From Theropithecus gelada (Eukaryota; Chordata; Mammalia; Primates; Cercopithecidae): 64,000 bases of DNA. Positions 51,470 through 62,371 of the stretch are shown here, piece after piece. Positions within the stretch are counted from its first letter, which is position 1. Each line of letters opens with the position of its first letter. Where the stretch lies: the NCBI RefSeq assembly GCF_003255815.1, contig NC_037682.1:4528030-4592029 (forward strand). Direction: 5' to 3'. The notes under the pieces are model-generated. The model saw only the letters and a program-made list of their open reading frames with translations. It did no database searches and was not told the origin of the DNA. The position numbers and the translations under genes are program-made.

Positions 51470-52077
51470 TTTTTTTTTTTTTTGAGTCAGGGTCTTGCAC
51501 TGTGGCCCAGGCTAGAGTGCAGAGGCACAATCTCAGCTCACTGCAACCTCTGCATCTTAGGCTCAGGCAATCCTTCCACCTCAGCCTCCCGAGTAGCCGA
51601 GACTATAGGAATGCACCACCACACCCGGCTAATTTTTCTTTTCTTTTTTTTCTTTTTTGAGACGGAGTCTCACTCTTTTGCCCAGGCTAGAGTGCAATAG
51701 CGTGATCTTGGCTCACTGCAACCTCCACCTCCTGGGTTCAAGCGATTCTCCTGCCTCAACCTCCTGAGTAGCTGGGACTACAGGCGCCCGTCACCACGCC
51801 TGGCTAATTTTTCGTATTTTTTTTAGTAGAGACGGGGTTTCACTGTTAGCCAGGATGGTCTCGATCTCCTGACCTCATGATCTGCCCACCTCAGCCTCCC
51901 AAAATGCTGGGATTACAGGTGTGAGCCACCGTGCCTGGCTAATTTTTCTATTTTTCATAGAGATGGGGTTTCTCCATGTTGCCTAGGCTGATCTCGAAAT
52001 TTCTGGGCTCAAGCAATCCACCTGCCCTCGGCCTCCCAAAGTGCTGAGATTACAGGTGTGAGCCACTGAGCCCGGCT
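51470..52077 (-). mobile_element. AluJ/S split by a second Alu
   Basis: Outer antisense Alu at 51470-51638 and 51941-52077; its reading resumes exactly after the inner element. Confidence 0.88.
51639..51940 (-). mobile_element. Inner Alu nested in an older Alu
   Basis: Complete antisense Alu bounded by the TSD AATTTTTCT (51631-51639 and 51941-51949). Confidence 0.88.
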
Positions 52078-52547
52078 GAAGAATGTTTTAAATGACGGGA
52101 CGGAAACATCCGTCCAGCATCAACTTTCCATTAGCCTCAGCATCTATGGCAGAGCAGGAGGAGAAAGGAAACAGACATTTGCTTAGCCAAAATCACCATC
52201 ACAGGCCCACTCCCTACACCACACTTACTCAAGGGAAACCCTGCCCCCAACATTTACTCTGTTTACTCAAAGCAGTGCGTGAGCAGATGGGGTGGGCTTG
52301 GGCCACAAAGAAAGCCAAGCCTGCTCCTGGAGCACAGTCCCCTGCTCTTGGCTGGCCCAGGCCATGGGAATACTGTAACACAAGGCAGCAACCAGCGCTC
52401 ACAGCAATTCACACTCTCAGGACACCTTTTTCAGAGCACCTACTGCATTGGCACAGACTGAATATCTGAATTGCCAATTATGTGCACTGTCATTTTAAGT
52501 CTTTTAAAAACAGGTCCATCAAAATGCTACAATTAAAAGTTAGCTTT

Positions 52548-52970
52548 AGCTGGGCCTGCAGTCCCAGCTACTTGGGAGGTTGAGGTGGGAGGATCGCTTA
52601 AGGCCAGCAGTTCAAGGTTGCAGTGTGCTAGATGGCACCTGTGAAGAGCTGCTGCACTCCAGCCTGGGGACAGGGTCTCGCTCTGTCACCCAGGCTGGAG
52701 TACACTGGTGCGATCGAGCTCACTGCAGCCTTCAACTCCTGGGCTCGAGATCCTTTGCCTCAGCGTCCCGAGTACTGGGACAACAGGTGCACGCCAGCAT
52801 GCCCAGCGAATTTCTTTCTTTCTTTCTTTTTTTTTTTTTTTGTAGATACAAGGTCTCCCTATGTTACCCAGGCTAGTCTGGAACTCCTGGCCTCAAACGA
52901 TCCTCTCACCTTGGTCTCCCAAAGTGCAGCGATTACAGGTGGGAGCCACCGCACCCCTGCCCCAGGCCAA
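52548..52970. mobile_element. Sense Alu fragment followed by antisense AluJ, CTTN intron 1
   Basis: A sense right-arm fragment (GCTGGGCCTGCAGTCCCAGC) to about 52,670, then an antisense Alu (GACAGGGTCTCGCTCTGTCA to GCACCCCTGCCCC) with a (TTTC)n interruption at 52,811. Confidence 0.75.
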
Positions 52971-53759
52971 AAGATCTTTCTTTTCAGTAAGATGTAGCAG
53001 AGGGTTAGCTTCCAGTTCTAGGGGACCTAATATCAAAACAACCCTGCCTCCCCAACTTTTTATTGAGTCCCACTTAAAAGACTCTTCCTTGTTCCTTGAG
53101 TATCTGGTGAATACTTCTCTAACCAGAGGAGAAATAGGACTGACTCAGGGCTCTGGAGCCGGTGACTCACCCACACGGTCAAACACGGGAATGAAGACGG
53201 GGGCAGGCGGCCAGCCCCTCCTGCACCACGGCCTTGGGCCCGGCCGGGTTCCAGGGCTGGATCATGCCTTAAGGACCTTGTGGGTGAAGTCCCCCCGATA
53301 CCCCGATAGAGCCTGTGCAGCTAAGTCAACACTGAGCCCAAAGGGAGCGCATGGGATTGCAGGGAGAGCTCATCGGATGCCTCCGGAGCTTCCCTCAGCA
53401 GAAAATGAATTCCTCCCCGAGGGGCCCGACACGTCCACAGATTCCAGTGGGAGGAAGCCCTGTCCCTTCTCACCCGAGGCCTTCCAGCGCCGAGGATCAG
53501 GCATCCGTTAGACTATCCAGGTGATGGAAACGTAACAGAAAGCCCCAAAGCACGGTTCTGGTGATTTTAAACACACCCCGAAGGAGGGACGGTTCCAAAT
53601 TTAGAGCCTCACGACTAGCTGCAGCCGCGCCTCGCTGCCTCCATTGACCTGATTGCAAAACCTTCGCTCAGGTACAGGCCGGGTGGGTCTCCAGCTGCTC
53701 CGCCACGTCCCACGTCCCACAGCGAGCCCCTCAAACCGCGGACCCCAGGCGCCTTGACC

Positions 53760-54260
53760 CCGCGGACCCCATCTCTTTCCCCTGCACACGGATCCCTTCC
53801 CTTGGAGCCCAAATCCCCTCCCCTCGGACCCTATCCCTTTTCTCTGCGCCCCGACCCTTTCCCCTCGAGCTCCAATTCCCTTCCCTCGGACCCCATCCCT
53901 GTAGCCCTGCGCCTGGACCCCTTCCCGTCAGACCCCAATCCCCTCCCCTCGGATCTCATCCCTTTCCCTCTGCGCCCGGACCCCTCCTTCTAAAACCCCT
54001 CGCCCTTTCCTTGAGACCCCCCCACACCCACCTTCCACGGCTCCTCGAACCCCGGCCCCCTCCGCTCGGACCTCCGAACCCCACAGGCCCAGCCCCTCCC
54101 CCTCGGGCCCCAATCCCTTCTCCCTCGGAGCCCATCCCCCTCTCCTATTCCCTCGGACCCACGACCCCTCCCAGCCTGGCCCCTCTCCGGCCCTAGGGCC
54201 CCCCAGGGTCCAGGGACCCTCCCCGCAGAGCTGAGACCCCCCATTTGGCCCCTCTCCAAC
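53760..54260 (-). repeat. Degenerate G-rich minisatellite at the start of CTTN intron 1
   Basis: The plus strand is a run of phrases such as CCCCTCGGACCCCATCCCTT and CTGCGCCCGGACCCCTTCCC at roughly 30-40-bp spacing. The coding strand is therefore purine/G-rich for 0.5 kb just downstream of the promoter. Confidence 0.8.
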
Positions 54261-54479
54261 CTTCCTCCGCGGACCCCAGCCCCGAGCCTTCGGTGCCCCC
54301 TTGTCCCCTGGGGCCCAGACCCGTCCTCGTGGCCCTCGCGGACCCCCGGCCCTCGCCCGGCCCCGCCCCAGGCCGGGAAAGCCTCGCCACTCTGCCCCGG
54401 CCCCCGAAACCGCGAGCGGAAGAGCGGTGAGACCGCTGCGGCCGCCGCTTCCTTCCCCTTTCGCGGCCCGGCGATGCCA

Positions 54480-54720
54480 CAGGAGGGAAGAAGCAGAGCC
54501 GGGCCTGCATCTCGGGCGGACGCCGCGCTCGCTCACCGCCGCCTGGGGTCGGTCCTCCCCGGTTCGGCCCTGGATCCCGCCGCGCCCGCCGCTCCCAGGC
54601 GCCAGGCTCTACTTCCGGTTCCGCGGGCGGGGGGGCGGGGCTGCATCCGGGTCCCCGCGCGGCCCCGCCCCCTCCCCCTCCCCCTTCTGCGTCCCGGCCC
54701 CCAAGAGCCCCGGGGGTCCG
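54480..54720 (-). promoter_or_regulatory. CTTN core promoter, TATA-less, ETS/GC-box type
   Basis: A consensus ETS element (minus-strand AACCGGAAGT, 54611-54620) sits beside tandem GC boxes (GGGCGG and GGGGCGGGG, 54624-54641; more CCCCGCCCC at 54662-54680). There is no TATA or CCAAT box at a suitable distance. This is the usual layout of broadly expressed CpG-island promoters with several start sites. ETS and Sp1-family binding is inferred from motif only. Confidence 0.6.
54537..54625 (-). other. CTTN: CTTN exon 1, non-coding (5' end approximate)
   Basis: On the minus strand a GC-rich segment ends at 54537 with a good 5' splice site (GGCG|GTGAGCGAG). It lies in the CpG island directly downstream of an ETS-type motif and GC boxes, where the first untranslated exon of this gene is expected. 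There is no TATA box, so the transcription start cannot be placed; the upper limit is an estimate. The donor is seen; the exon assignment is inferred. Confidence 0.6.
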
Positions 54721-55029
54721 CCAGCAGCTGGCGAAACGCGAGCCCGGCCAGTGGCGAGTTTGCAGAGCGCGCTCGAAAGTAGCGTTGCGCGCGCAGACGA
54801 GGGGCGCTGAGAAGCACACAGCCCACGGCAGGGTCTCAGGATCCGCGGCGCTTCCCGGGGCCGAGGGAAGGAAGCCAGCCCAGGCGATGCGCATGCCTTG
54901 AGCCCGGGAGCGGGGAGCCTCTTCCATCTCTCCATCTTCTCTTCGCGCGCTCCCAGCCGTCCTCGTCCGCTCACCATGCACCCCTCCAGAAAGGGCCACT
55001 TGCGTGCCAGGGACGCGAGCCCCGGCCAC

Positions 55030-56060
55030 AGGGACCTAGCAGCCTAGAAGGTGAGTCAAGCGTTAAACCACGTGGGTACTCACCTGGGAAATGAGATAAA
55101 TGCCAAGAAGAAGTGAGAGTTTCATGACATCGTACTGGAGAGACGGTAGGACCTGAACCCCTGGGAGACCAGAGGTTTCTTTGGGCGATTCACATGTTAG
55201 CCAAGATGTGAAGGCCCCATAGGAGTAAACAAGGTAAGGAGGGAGGAATTTTCCAGGCAGGCCAACAGCAGGTTCAGAGGCCCCGAGGCAGGAAAGATCT
55301 TCCAGCAGGGGAACTGAAGGAGGCTCAGCTCAGCATGGCAGAGGGCTGGTGGTGCAGCGGAGCTGTGGTGTGAGAGGGGCCAGGTCATGCAGAGGCCGAA
55401 AGAGCACAGCGAGGACCTCGGTCTTTATTCTGGGAGACATGGGAAGTCCTTGGAGGAAGTTAAGCAGATAAGAGACATCATGAAGTTTGGGCCAGGCGCA
55501 GTGGCCCACGCCTGTAATCCTAGCCTTTTGGGAGGCTGACTTGGGAGGATCGCCTGAGGCCAGGAGTTCGAGACCAGCCTGGTCAGCATAGTGAGACCCT
55601 CCCCGCCGGCCGCCCGCCATCACTGAATAAATAAATAAGACATCATGAAGTTTGAATTGTAATGAGATCATTCTGGCTGCTGTGCGGAGAATGGATGGGA
55701 GAAGGGCCAGGTAGAGCCTAATGTAGCCAATTCAGGCAGACCACTGGTGGCAGGTAAGATGGGGAGAAGTGGATAGATGCAAGAGGCATTTAGAAAGCTA
55801 AACTGTTAGATGTGAGGATGAATTGGGAGTGCGGGTGGCAGAAGGAAATGTCAGGTGTTGATCATTTTTTAGAGGTAAAATCATTACTTCCATACACGTA
55901 TAAAATAAACACGTCCCATATTTTATTTAACTCAATAATGAATACATCATAAGTGGTCCTCCTGCACTGGGATTACATATGTGAGCCCCTTGCTCCAGGA
56001 AAAAAAGTAAAAATTATGTTTTATAATCATGTTACTGTAAGGAAAAATATATTGCTCTAT
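55030..56060. other. Intergenic upstream of CTTN, partly repeat
   Basis: Outside the CpG island, with an Alu fragment at 55,492-55,632. The phrase GGAAGTCCTTGGAGGAAGTT ... AATGAGATCATTCTGGCTGC looks like an ancient repeat. No gene seen. Confidence 0.5.
55492..55632 (+). mobile_element. Alu left-arm insertion with TSD
   Basis: Single sense arm flanked by the TSD AGACATCATGAAGTTTG on both sides, so it inserted as a short element. Confidence 0.85.
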
Positions 56061-56067
56061 ATATACA

Positions 56068-56127
56068 TTTTTTTTTTTTTTCAAGACAGAGTCTCACTCT
56101 CTCATCCAGGCTGGAGTATAGTGGCTG
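56068..56127 (-). mobile_element. Alu 3'-end fragment
   Basis: T tract plus the last ~50 bp of an antisense Alu (TCAAGACAGAGTCTCACTC), then unrelated sequence. Confidence 0.7.
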
Positions 56128-56404
56128 TGGACCACGAAGGCAAAAAAAAATCAGAACTCAGCCTTCCTCACAGGCAATCCAGATTTGAGAGGCAGATGAT
56201 TGAAAGGGCCCTGGAGAGGGCTCCAAAAGGAGGCATCTTGACTGAGTGTAACAAATGTGGGTATTGGAGGCCAAATAGGGCATAAACAGGGCAGGCGTAC
56301 CCGGAAACGGGGGCCTCACATTCGAAGAGCTACCACGATGGGATTTTTCAGGCAGGGTATTCCATTTTTTCCTCAAAACAGCTTTACAAGCTGGAAATCA
56401 TTTT

Positions 56405-56700
56405 TGTAAGACCAGCTTTATTGACATATAATTCACATACAATTCAGTACAAACAGTCAGTGTTTTGGGGGTTTTTTGTAGCATATTCACAGGGTTGTAC
56501 AACCGTCTCCACAGCCTAATTTTAGAACATTTACCCTCCCCCAGAAAGAAACCCTACTCATCAACTGCCAGTCCCCTTTCGTCCCCTCTCCATCAGCCTG
56601 AGCAGCCAGTCCCCCTTCGTCCCCTGTCCGCCAGCCCGAGCAGCCAGTCCCCCTTCGTCCCCTGTCCCCCAGCCCGAGCAGCCATGAGTCTACTTTCTGC
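56405..56700 (-). repeat. Old L1 (L1M) 3' fragment with an internal 38-bp tandem repeat
   Basis: Antisense L1M 3' phrases (CTTTATTGACATATAATTCA, TTCACAGGGTTGTACAACCG, TAATTTTAGAACATTTACCC). Inside, GCCAGTCCCCCTTCGTCCCC recurs at 56568, 56605 and 56643. Confidence 0.75.
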
Positions 56701-56995
56701 CAATAAGGTGGATATCGTTGCTTCCATTTGACAGAGAAGGAAAGCCAAAGCTCACTGCAGACTTTGCAGCAGGAGGGCAGTGTTCGTGGCTTAGAAAGAC
56801 CAGTCTGTTGCCGGTGAAGAGCGGGCTGCTTCAGAGTGGCTCCCAGGGAGAAAGGGGCAGCGCACTCTTCCACATGCCCATTGTGCTCCGCAGGACAATG
56901 TGTGGCAGAGACTGAGGCTGGCCACAGAGGAATTACACATACAGTGTAAAATTTGCAAAGCAATGAGTATAGCTGTGCTCAGAAATAGTTGGAGG

Positions 56996-57118
56996 CCGGG
57001 CGCGGTAGCTCATGCCTATAATCCTGGCACTTTGGGAGGCCGAGGCAGGCGGATCACTTGAGGTTAGGAATCTGAGACCAGCCTGGCCAGCATGGTGAAG
57101 CCCCGTCTCTACTAAAAT
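56996..57118 (+). mobile_element. Alu left-arm element with (AAAC)n tail
   Basis: Sense arm (GGCCGGGCGCGGTAGCTCAT) followed by (AAAC)n to 57,155. Confidence 0.8.
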
Positions 57119-57159
57119 TCAAACAAACAAACAAACAAAAACAAACAAAAAAACCTGGT

Positions 57160-57452
57160 GGCCAGGCGTGGTGGCTCACGCCTGTAATCCCAGCACTTTG
57201 GGAGGCCGAGGCAGGTGGATCACTTGAGGTCAGGAGTCCGAGACCATCCTGGCCAACCTGGTAAAACCCCATCTCTAATAAATATACAAAAATTAGCCAG
57301 GCATGGTGGCAGGCGCCTGTAATCCCAGCTACCTGGGAGGCTGAGGCAGGAGAATCGCTCAAACCCAGGAGGTGAAGGTTGCAGTGAGCTGAGATCGCGC
57401 CATTGCACTCCAGCCTGGGAGACAGAGCGGGACTCCATAAAAAAAAAAAAAA
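57160..57452 (+). mobile_element. AluS-like element
   Basis: Sense Alu (GGCCAGGCGTGGTGGCTCAC to an A tail). Confidence 0.9.
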
Positions 57453-57554
57453 GGTGGTATCTCTGTGAGCCAGAAATGAAGAGGAATGCAAAGTGCTGAG
57501 TGGGCCTGCAGCTACCAACCTGCTGGGCTGGGTCACCCATGCTTGTAAAAGAAG

Positions 57555-57636
57555 CACACAGCCAGGGGCGTACCGGTGGTCCCAGCTACTTGGGGAGGCT
57601 GAGGTGGGAGGAATCACTAGAGCCCAGGAGTGCAAG
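57555..57636 (+). mobile_element. Alu fragment
   Basis: Short sense piece around GTGGTCCCAGCTACTTGGGG. Confidence 0.6.
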
Positions 57637-58029
57637 ACCAACTAGAGAAAAGGTCTGAATAGGGATCCTGAAGAGATGAGCTGACACCACTGTCAGGTCT
57701 TGAGGCCACAGAATGAATGAGGGCTTGGATCCTGGCAAATGAGGTTCTGGGAAGACGGGAGGAAGAGGTCTGGCTTGCAAACGGGGTCTTATTAGGTAGA
57801 TGAAACCTCACAAGTAGAAGTTGTCAGAGATGATAAATGGCTCTCTTCAGACCTTTCAAGGTGTTATTTCAGTTAATCTCTCGGGCCTGGGTGCAGTAAT
57901 GGAGATTCTCCACAGATGCAAATTGCCCTGACAATGGACAGCTTTGCAGGGACCCTTCATCTTTTGGCCCTATAACAGCCATTTCAAAAAAATGTCAAAA
58001 GTACAGTTTGGGGTAAATGTTTCTGTTGT

Positions 58030-58322
58030 GGTCGAGACAGAGTCTGGCTCTGCTCTGTCGCCCAGGCTGGAGCGCAGCAGTGCGATCACACAGCTTACTG
58101 CAACCTCCACCTCCCAGGCTCAAGCCATCTTTTCACCTCAGCCTCCTGAGCAGCTGCGGCTGCAGGCACACCCCACCGCACCCAGCTAACTTTTGTACTG
58201 TTTGTAGAGACGGGGTTTTGCCATGTTGCCCAGGCTGGTCTCGAACCGATAAGCTCAAGCAATCTGCCCACCTTGGCCTCCCAAAGTGCTGGGATTACAG
58301 GTGTGAGCCACTGTGCCCGGCC
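58030..58322 (-). mobile_element. Alu, older
   Basis: Antisense Alu (CGAGACAGAGTCTGGCTCTG to TGTGCCCGGCCT) without a T tract. Confidence 0.85.
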
Positions 58323-58606
58323 TGGAGTAAAATCTCTTGATTTCCTTCAGTATCATTGCTTATAAGACACATCCTAATTTAAGATACCAAAATATGAAAA
58401 AATGTTCACAGCAGAATTGATGAAATATAGTGTGTGCGTGCTGGGTTGTGATATAAAATATTTCAGCTGTGGGCTGCAGTCAGAGTTTGAAACTGGGCAG
58501 AATTACCATAACGAAGTGAAGGGGTAAGCAGCAGTATTCTCAAACATCCAAAGATGAAGAGTTTATCACATAGAGGATCTGCCTGAGACCACTGTTAAAA
58601 CTTTTT

Positions 58607-58893
58607 TGGATTTTTTTTTGAGAAGGGTCTTGCTGTGTTGCCCAGTCTGTAGTACAGTGGCACAATCATAACTCACTACAGCCTTGACCTTCCAAGTGCA
58701 AGTGGTCCTCCCACCTCAGCCTCCAGAATAGTGAGAAGCACAGGCATGTGCCACCACACCCTGCTGATTTTTAAATTTACTGCGGAGGCAGAGCCTGTGT
58801 TGCCCAGGCTGGTCTTGAACTCCTGGCCTCAAGAAATCCTACAGGCTCGGCCTCAAAGTGTTGGGATTACAGGTGTGAGCCACTGCACCCAGC
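58607..58893 (-). mobile_element. AluJ-like element
   Basis: Antisense Alu (TTGAGAAGGGTCTTGCTGTG to TGCACCCAGC), strongly diverged. Confidence 0.82.
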
Positions 58894-58894
58894 A

Positions 58895-59455
58895 AAAATT
58901 TTATTATGGAAAAGCTCACACAAATGTGAAGGTGGATTAATAAAACGGCCATGAATGCACCACCCACTTTCAACAATCATCAATCCACTTGGTCAGTGTT
59001 GTTCAATTCATAAGCAGATCCCTCCCTCCCCTAAGATTATTGTAAAGCAAAGCCCAGACGTCGTGTTATTTCATCCGTGGATACTGGGGAATGCAGTCTT
59101 ACCATGTGCCCCGTGTTATAATCGAAGTATCCCACTTGACTCACCAATAAATAATATAGTCACAATAATGAAAACGGAACATGGATTTGACCCCAACGAC
59201 TTGACTTAACCTCAGCTGGGAGACTGGGAGAGGGGACGGGCGGTGCCAGGTGCTCAAATTCTCATCAGCCACAATGAGAAGCCACTAGACAGGGCCCAAA
59301 ATAGAGGAAGCAGGAGGCCACGCTGAGCACGTATTATTTGGGAGTAAGAAAGCAAGTAGAAGGAATAGCCAAATCCATTCCCCATGGTCTAGGGAGTGGG
59401 AAGCACGAGAGGAAGGACAAGGGCAAGGTCTGCTGGTTTTGTTCTTTTTTGATTT
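58895..59455. repeat. Intergenic, ancient repeat remnant
   Basis: TTTATTATGGAAAAGCTCAC, CACCCACTTTCAACAATCAT and GCAAAGCCCAGACGTCGTGT belong to a widespread old repeat whose class I leave open. No gene seen. Confidence 0.45.
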
Positions 59456-59751
59456 ATTTTATTTTTTGAGACGGATTTTCGCTCTTGTTGCCCAGGCTGG
59501 AGTGCAATGGTGCGATCTCAGCTCACTGCAACCTCTGCCTCTTGGGTTCAAGCGATTCTCCTGCCTCAGCCTCCCTAGTAGCTGGGATTACAGGCACATG
59601 CCACCACGCCCAGCTAATTTTTTGTATGTTTAGTAGAGATGAGGTTTCACTACGTTGGCCAGGCTGGTCTTGACCTCCTGACCTCAGGTGATCCACCCAC
59701 CTCAGCCTCCCAAAGTGCTGGGATCACAGGCGTGAGCCATTGTGCCCGGCT
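59456..59751 (-). mobile_element. AluS-like element
   Basis: Antisense Alu (TTTTGAGACGGATTTTCGC to TGTGCCCGGCT). Confidence 0.9.
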
Positions 59752-60048
59752 TTTTACTTTAAATGATGTGCATGTATTACTTTGATTATAACAAAAACCT
59801 TAAAAATGAAAATAGGGTGTTGGAGAATTGGTGATTCAACTCCCTCAAGACTTACAGTTTCTGTAATACCCCAATTCCTAAGTTAAATTGCTTTTGTTCA
59901 ATGAGCATGTTTTGGCCTATTTGAAGATGAGAACTGTGTAGTGTAAGGCAGAGTCATGCTTATCAACTGCCCTTCATCAGGAGTGAAAAATTGTACTCCA
60001 TTGGCTTCTTCTGAGGTCGACTGGCAAGACCTATTTAAAATATTCACA

Positions 60049-60352
60049 ACCAGGCACGGTGGCTCATGCCTGTAATCCCAACACTTTGGGAGGCCGAGGT
60101 GAGTGGATCACCTCAGGTCAAGAGTTCGAGACCCGCCTGGCCAACATGGCGAAACCCTGTCTCTACTAAAATAACAAAAAATAGCCGGGTGTGGTGGCGT
60201 GCACCTGTCATCTCAGTGACTCGGGAGGCTGAGGCAGGAGAATCACTTGAACCCGGGAGGCAGAGGTTGCAGTGAGCCGAGATTGTGTCACTGCACTCCG
60301 GCCTGGGCAACAAGAGTGAAACTCTGTCTCAAAAAATAAATAAATAAATCAC
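60049..60352 (+). mobile_element. AluS-like element
   Basis: Sense Alu (CCAGGCACGGTGGCTCATGC) with an (AAAT)n tail. Confidence 0.9.
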
Positions 60353-60876
60353 AAGGAGCTGGTGCATGACAGGTCACATGAAGAAAGGTGGCATATTACC
60401 TAATACGGGTCCTTTTGCACTGGTGTTCTCTGAAACCCCGTCTGGGGTTTTATTCATAGGAGACAGTAAATACGTAGCGTGAACATGAAACGGTTCTCGG
60501 CGTTTGATGTGTGTGATGCAGCCCTCCCCAGAGGACTTCTCCCTCCCTCCACACCAATGTCATGGTGCAACTTGTACTCCTGGGCTCTCCCCTGGATGTA
60601 CAGGACTAGCAATGTTTCTTTTTCCTAGAAGGGTGAAATAGTTTTGTCTTACCACGGTCTCTCCAGCACTGAAAAGAGTCCGGTACAGAGTAGATAATGA
60701 ATGAATGAATGAATGAATGAATGAGGGCTCAATCACTTTGAATGCCGAGGGGACCCCCCACAACTGCATCTTTTGCCGGGTGATGCTTTGCACACTGGAG
60801 TTTGAAGATTAACGGTCCTAGACGTCAAATCGATTTGCATGCCAAGTGTCATTTTGATTATTTTAAGATGTCTTCA
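60353..60876. other. Intergenic with (GAAT)n microsatellite
   Basis: (GAAT)n of about 7 units at 60,697-60,724. No gene recognised. Confidence 0.6.
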
Positions 60877-61312
60877 CCATTTTTTTTTTCTTTCTTTGTG
60901 GAGAAGGGGGTCTCACTATGTTGCCCAGGCTGGTCTTGAACTCCTGGCCTCAACTGATCTTCCCAGCTCGGCCTCCCAAAGTGCTGGGATTACAGACATG
61001 AGCCACTGCCCCCAGTCCTTTTTTTTTTTTTTTGAGATGGAGTCTAGCTGTGTTGTCAGGCCGGAGTGCAGTGGCATGAGCTCAGCTCACTGCAGCCTCT
61101 ACCTCCTGGGTCCAAACGTTTCTCCTGCCTTAGCCTCCCGAGTAGCTGGGACTACAGGCGTGCGCCACCACGCCCAGCTAATTTTTGTATTTTTAATAGA
61201 GACGGGGTTTCACCATGTTGGCCAGGATGGTCTCGATCTCTTGACCTCGTGATCCGCCCGCCTCGGCCTCCCAAAGTGCTGGATTACAGATGTGAGCCAC
61301 CGCGCCCAGCTC
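60877..61312 (-). mobile_element. Two adjacent antisense Alus (one half, one full)
   Basis: A single-arm element at 60,877-61,016 abuts a full AluS/Y at 61,018-61,312 (TTTTGAGATGGAGTCTAGCT to CGCGCCCAGCT). Confidence 0.87.
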
Positions 61313-62371
61313 AGTCTCTTTTTTTCTGGAAGTTTTAAGATACTTGAGGCATGCCTTTGGCTTTGTTCAGCCAAAAAGGACTATTAGATGAAAAACAGCA
61401 GGGAGGCACTACGTTATGTTTTAAATCTCACACTTCGGTTAACTTCAAGAACGAGGAAGTACAGAAAACAAGGCTTTCCCTACGTTAAGTGGGAAGATCA
61501 GCAGACACAGGCTCTAAACAGGAAAGCACAGAATACCCCTGATGGCTGCCCAGGAGAAACGTCCCAGGACACTGACCCACGTGACAGCACGTGCCCCTCA
61601 GAGGTGTCAGCCGCGGAGACAGAATGAGGAAACAGAGACCCCAGTGACGTCGGAGGTGGCCGCTGATGCCTGCTCCAGGCGGGGTGGTATTGGCCATGGG
61701 CTCTGCGAATCCTGGGCTCGGTGGCCACACTGAGGTGGGACGAGGAGAAGGGCCACTTGCTGGTGTCTGGCTTTCCTCTTGGGCATCAGCTTGCAGCCTT
61801 GCAGCCTGAGGGGACTGAGCTCACCCACTTCCACGGGTGGGACCTGCTTGACTCCTCCAGCCCGTCAGCGTGTCGTCTCCCCTCTGCCACGCTGGGCTGC
61901 TTCACGGCTCAGGACTGGATGTGAGCTATCAGGGACCCAGGCTGCCTGATTTCCAGAGGCTGTCAGTGTGGAAGGGTGCGGGCCTGGGAGCCACCTCGTG
62001 AGCAGGCAGGGAGAGCAGATGGGAGTGTGAAGCCAGCACTGAGGAAGGAAGCGGAGCTGGGAAACGGTGTTAAGGGACACGTGTGCATGCGCGCAGTCGA
62101 TGGCCTAGGCTCTGCCTTTGAGCCCTACCCATGGACTGTGTATGTGAGCCCCCACATTTGCATTTAACACCAGGCACCTGTCTCCTGTGGTAATGGGGAC
62201 CTCCAGAGAAGCAGGCAGGATGATGCCCTGAACCTGCACTTCATCTCCTGGCTGCTTTATTCTGTCAGTTGACTTCTATAATCCAATTGCCATATGGTGA
62301 CACTGCCTTCCAAAACAGCTATGGTCAATTTCAATGCAATTAGAGCTTATTCTCAGTATTCTTCATTGGCA
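61313..62371. other. Intergenic between the neighbour's putative 3' end and CTTN
   Basis: Repeat-poor, GC-rich at 61,500-62,150. Open frames of up to 81 codons on either strand without known domains. No splice-bounded exon identified. Confidence 0.45.

Larger units (their letters stand above)
53600..55020. promoter_or_regulatory. CpG island over the CTTN 5' end
   Basis: GC content and CpG frequency rise sharply against the surrounding Alu-rich sequence, with the densest CpGs at about 54,260-54,990. No Alu or L1 lies in it. Long open frames on both strands here are a by-product of GC richness and are not called as genes. Confidence 0.8.

Noticed and set aside
54193..55029. 278-codon minus-strand open frame over the promoter
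   Set aside because: Lies in the CpG island across exon 1 and the promoter; GC richness alone gives long frames on both strands here.
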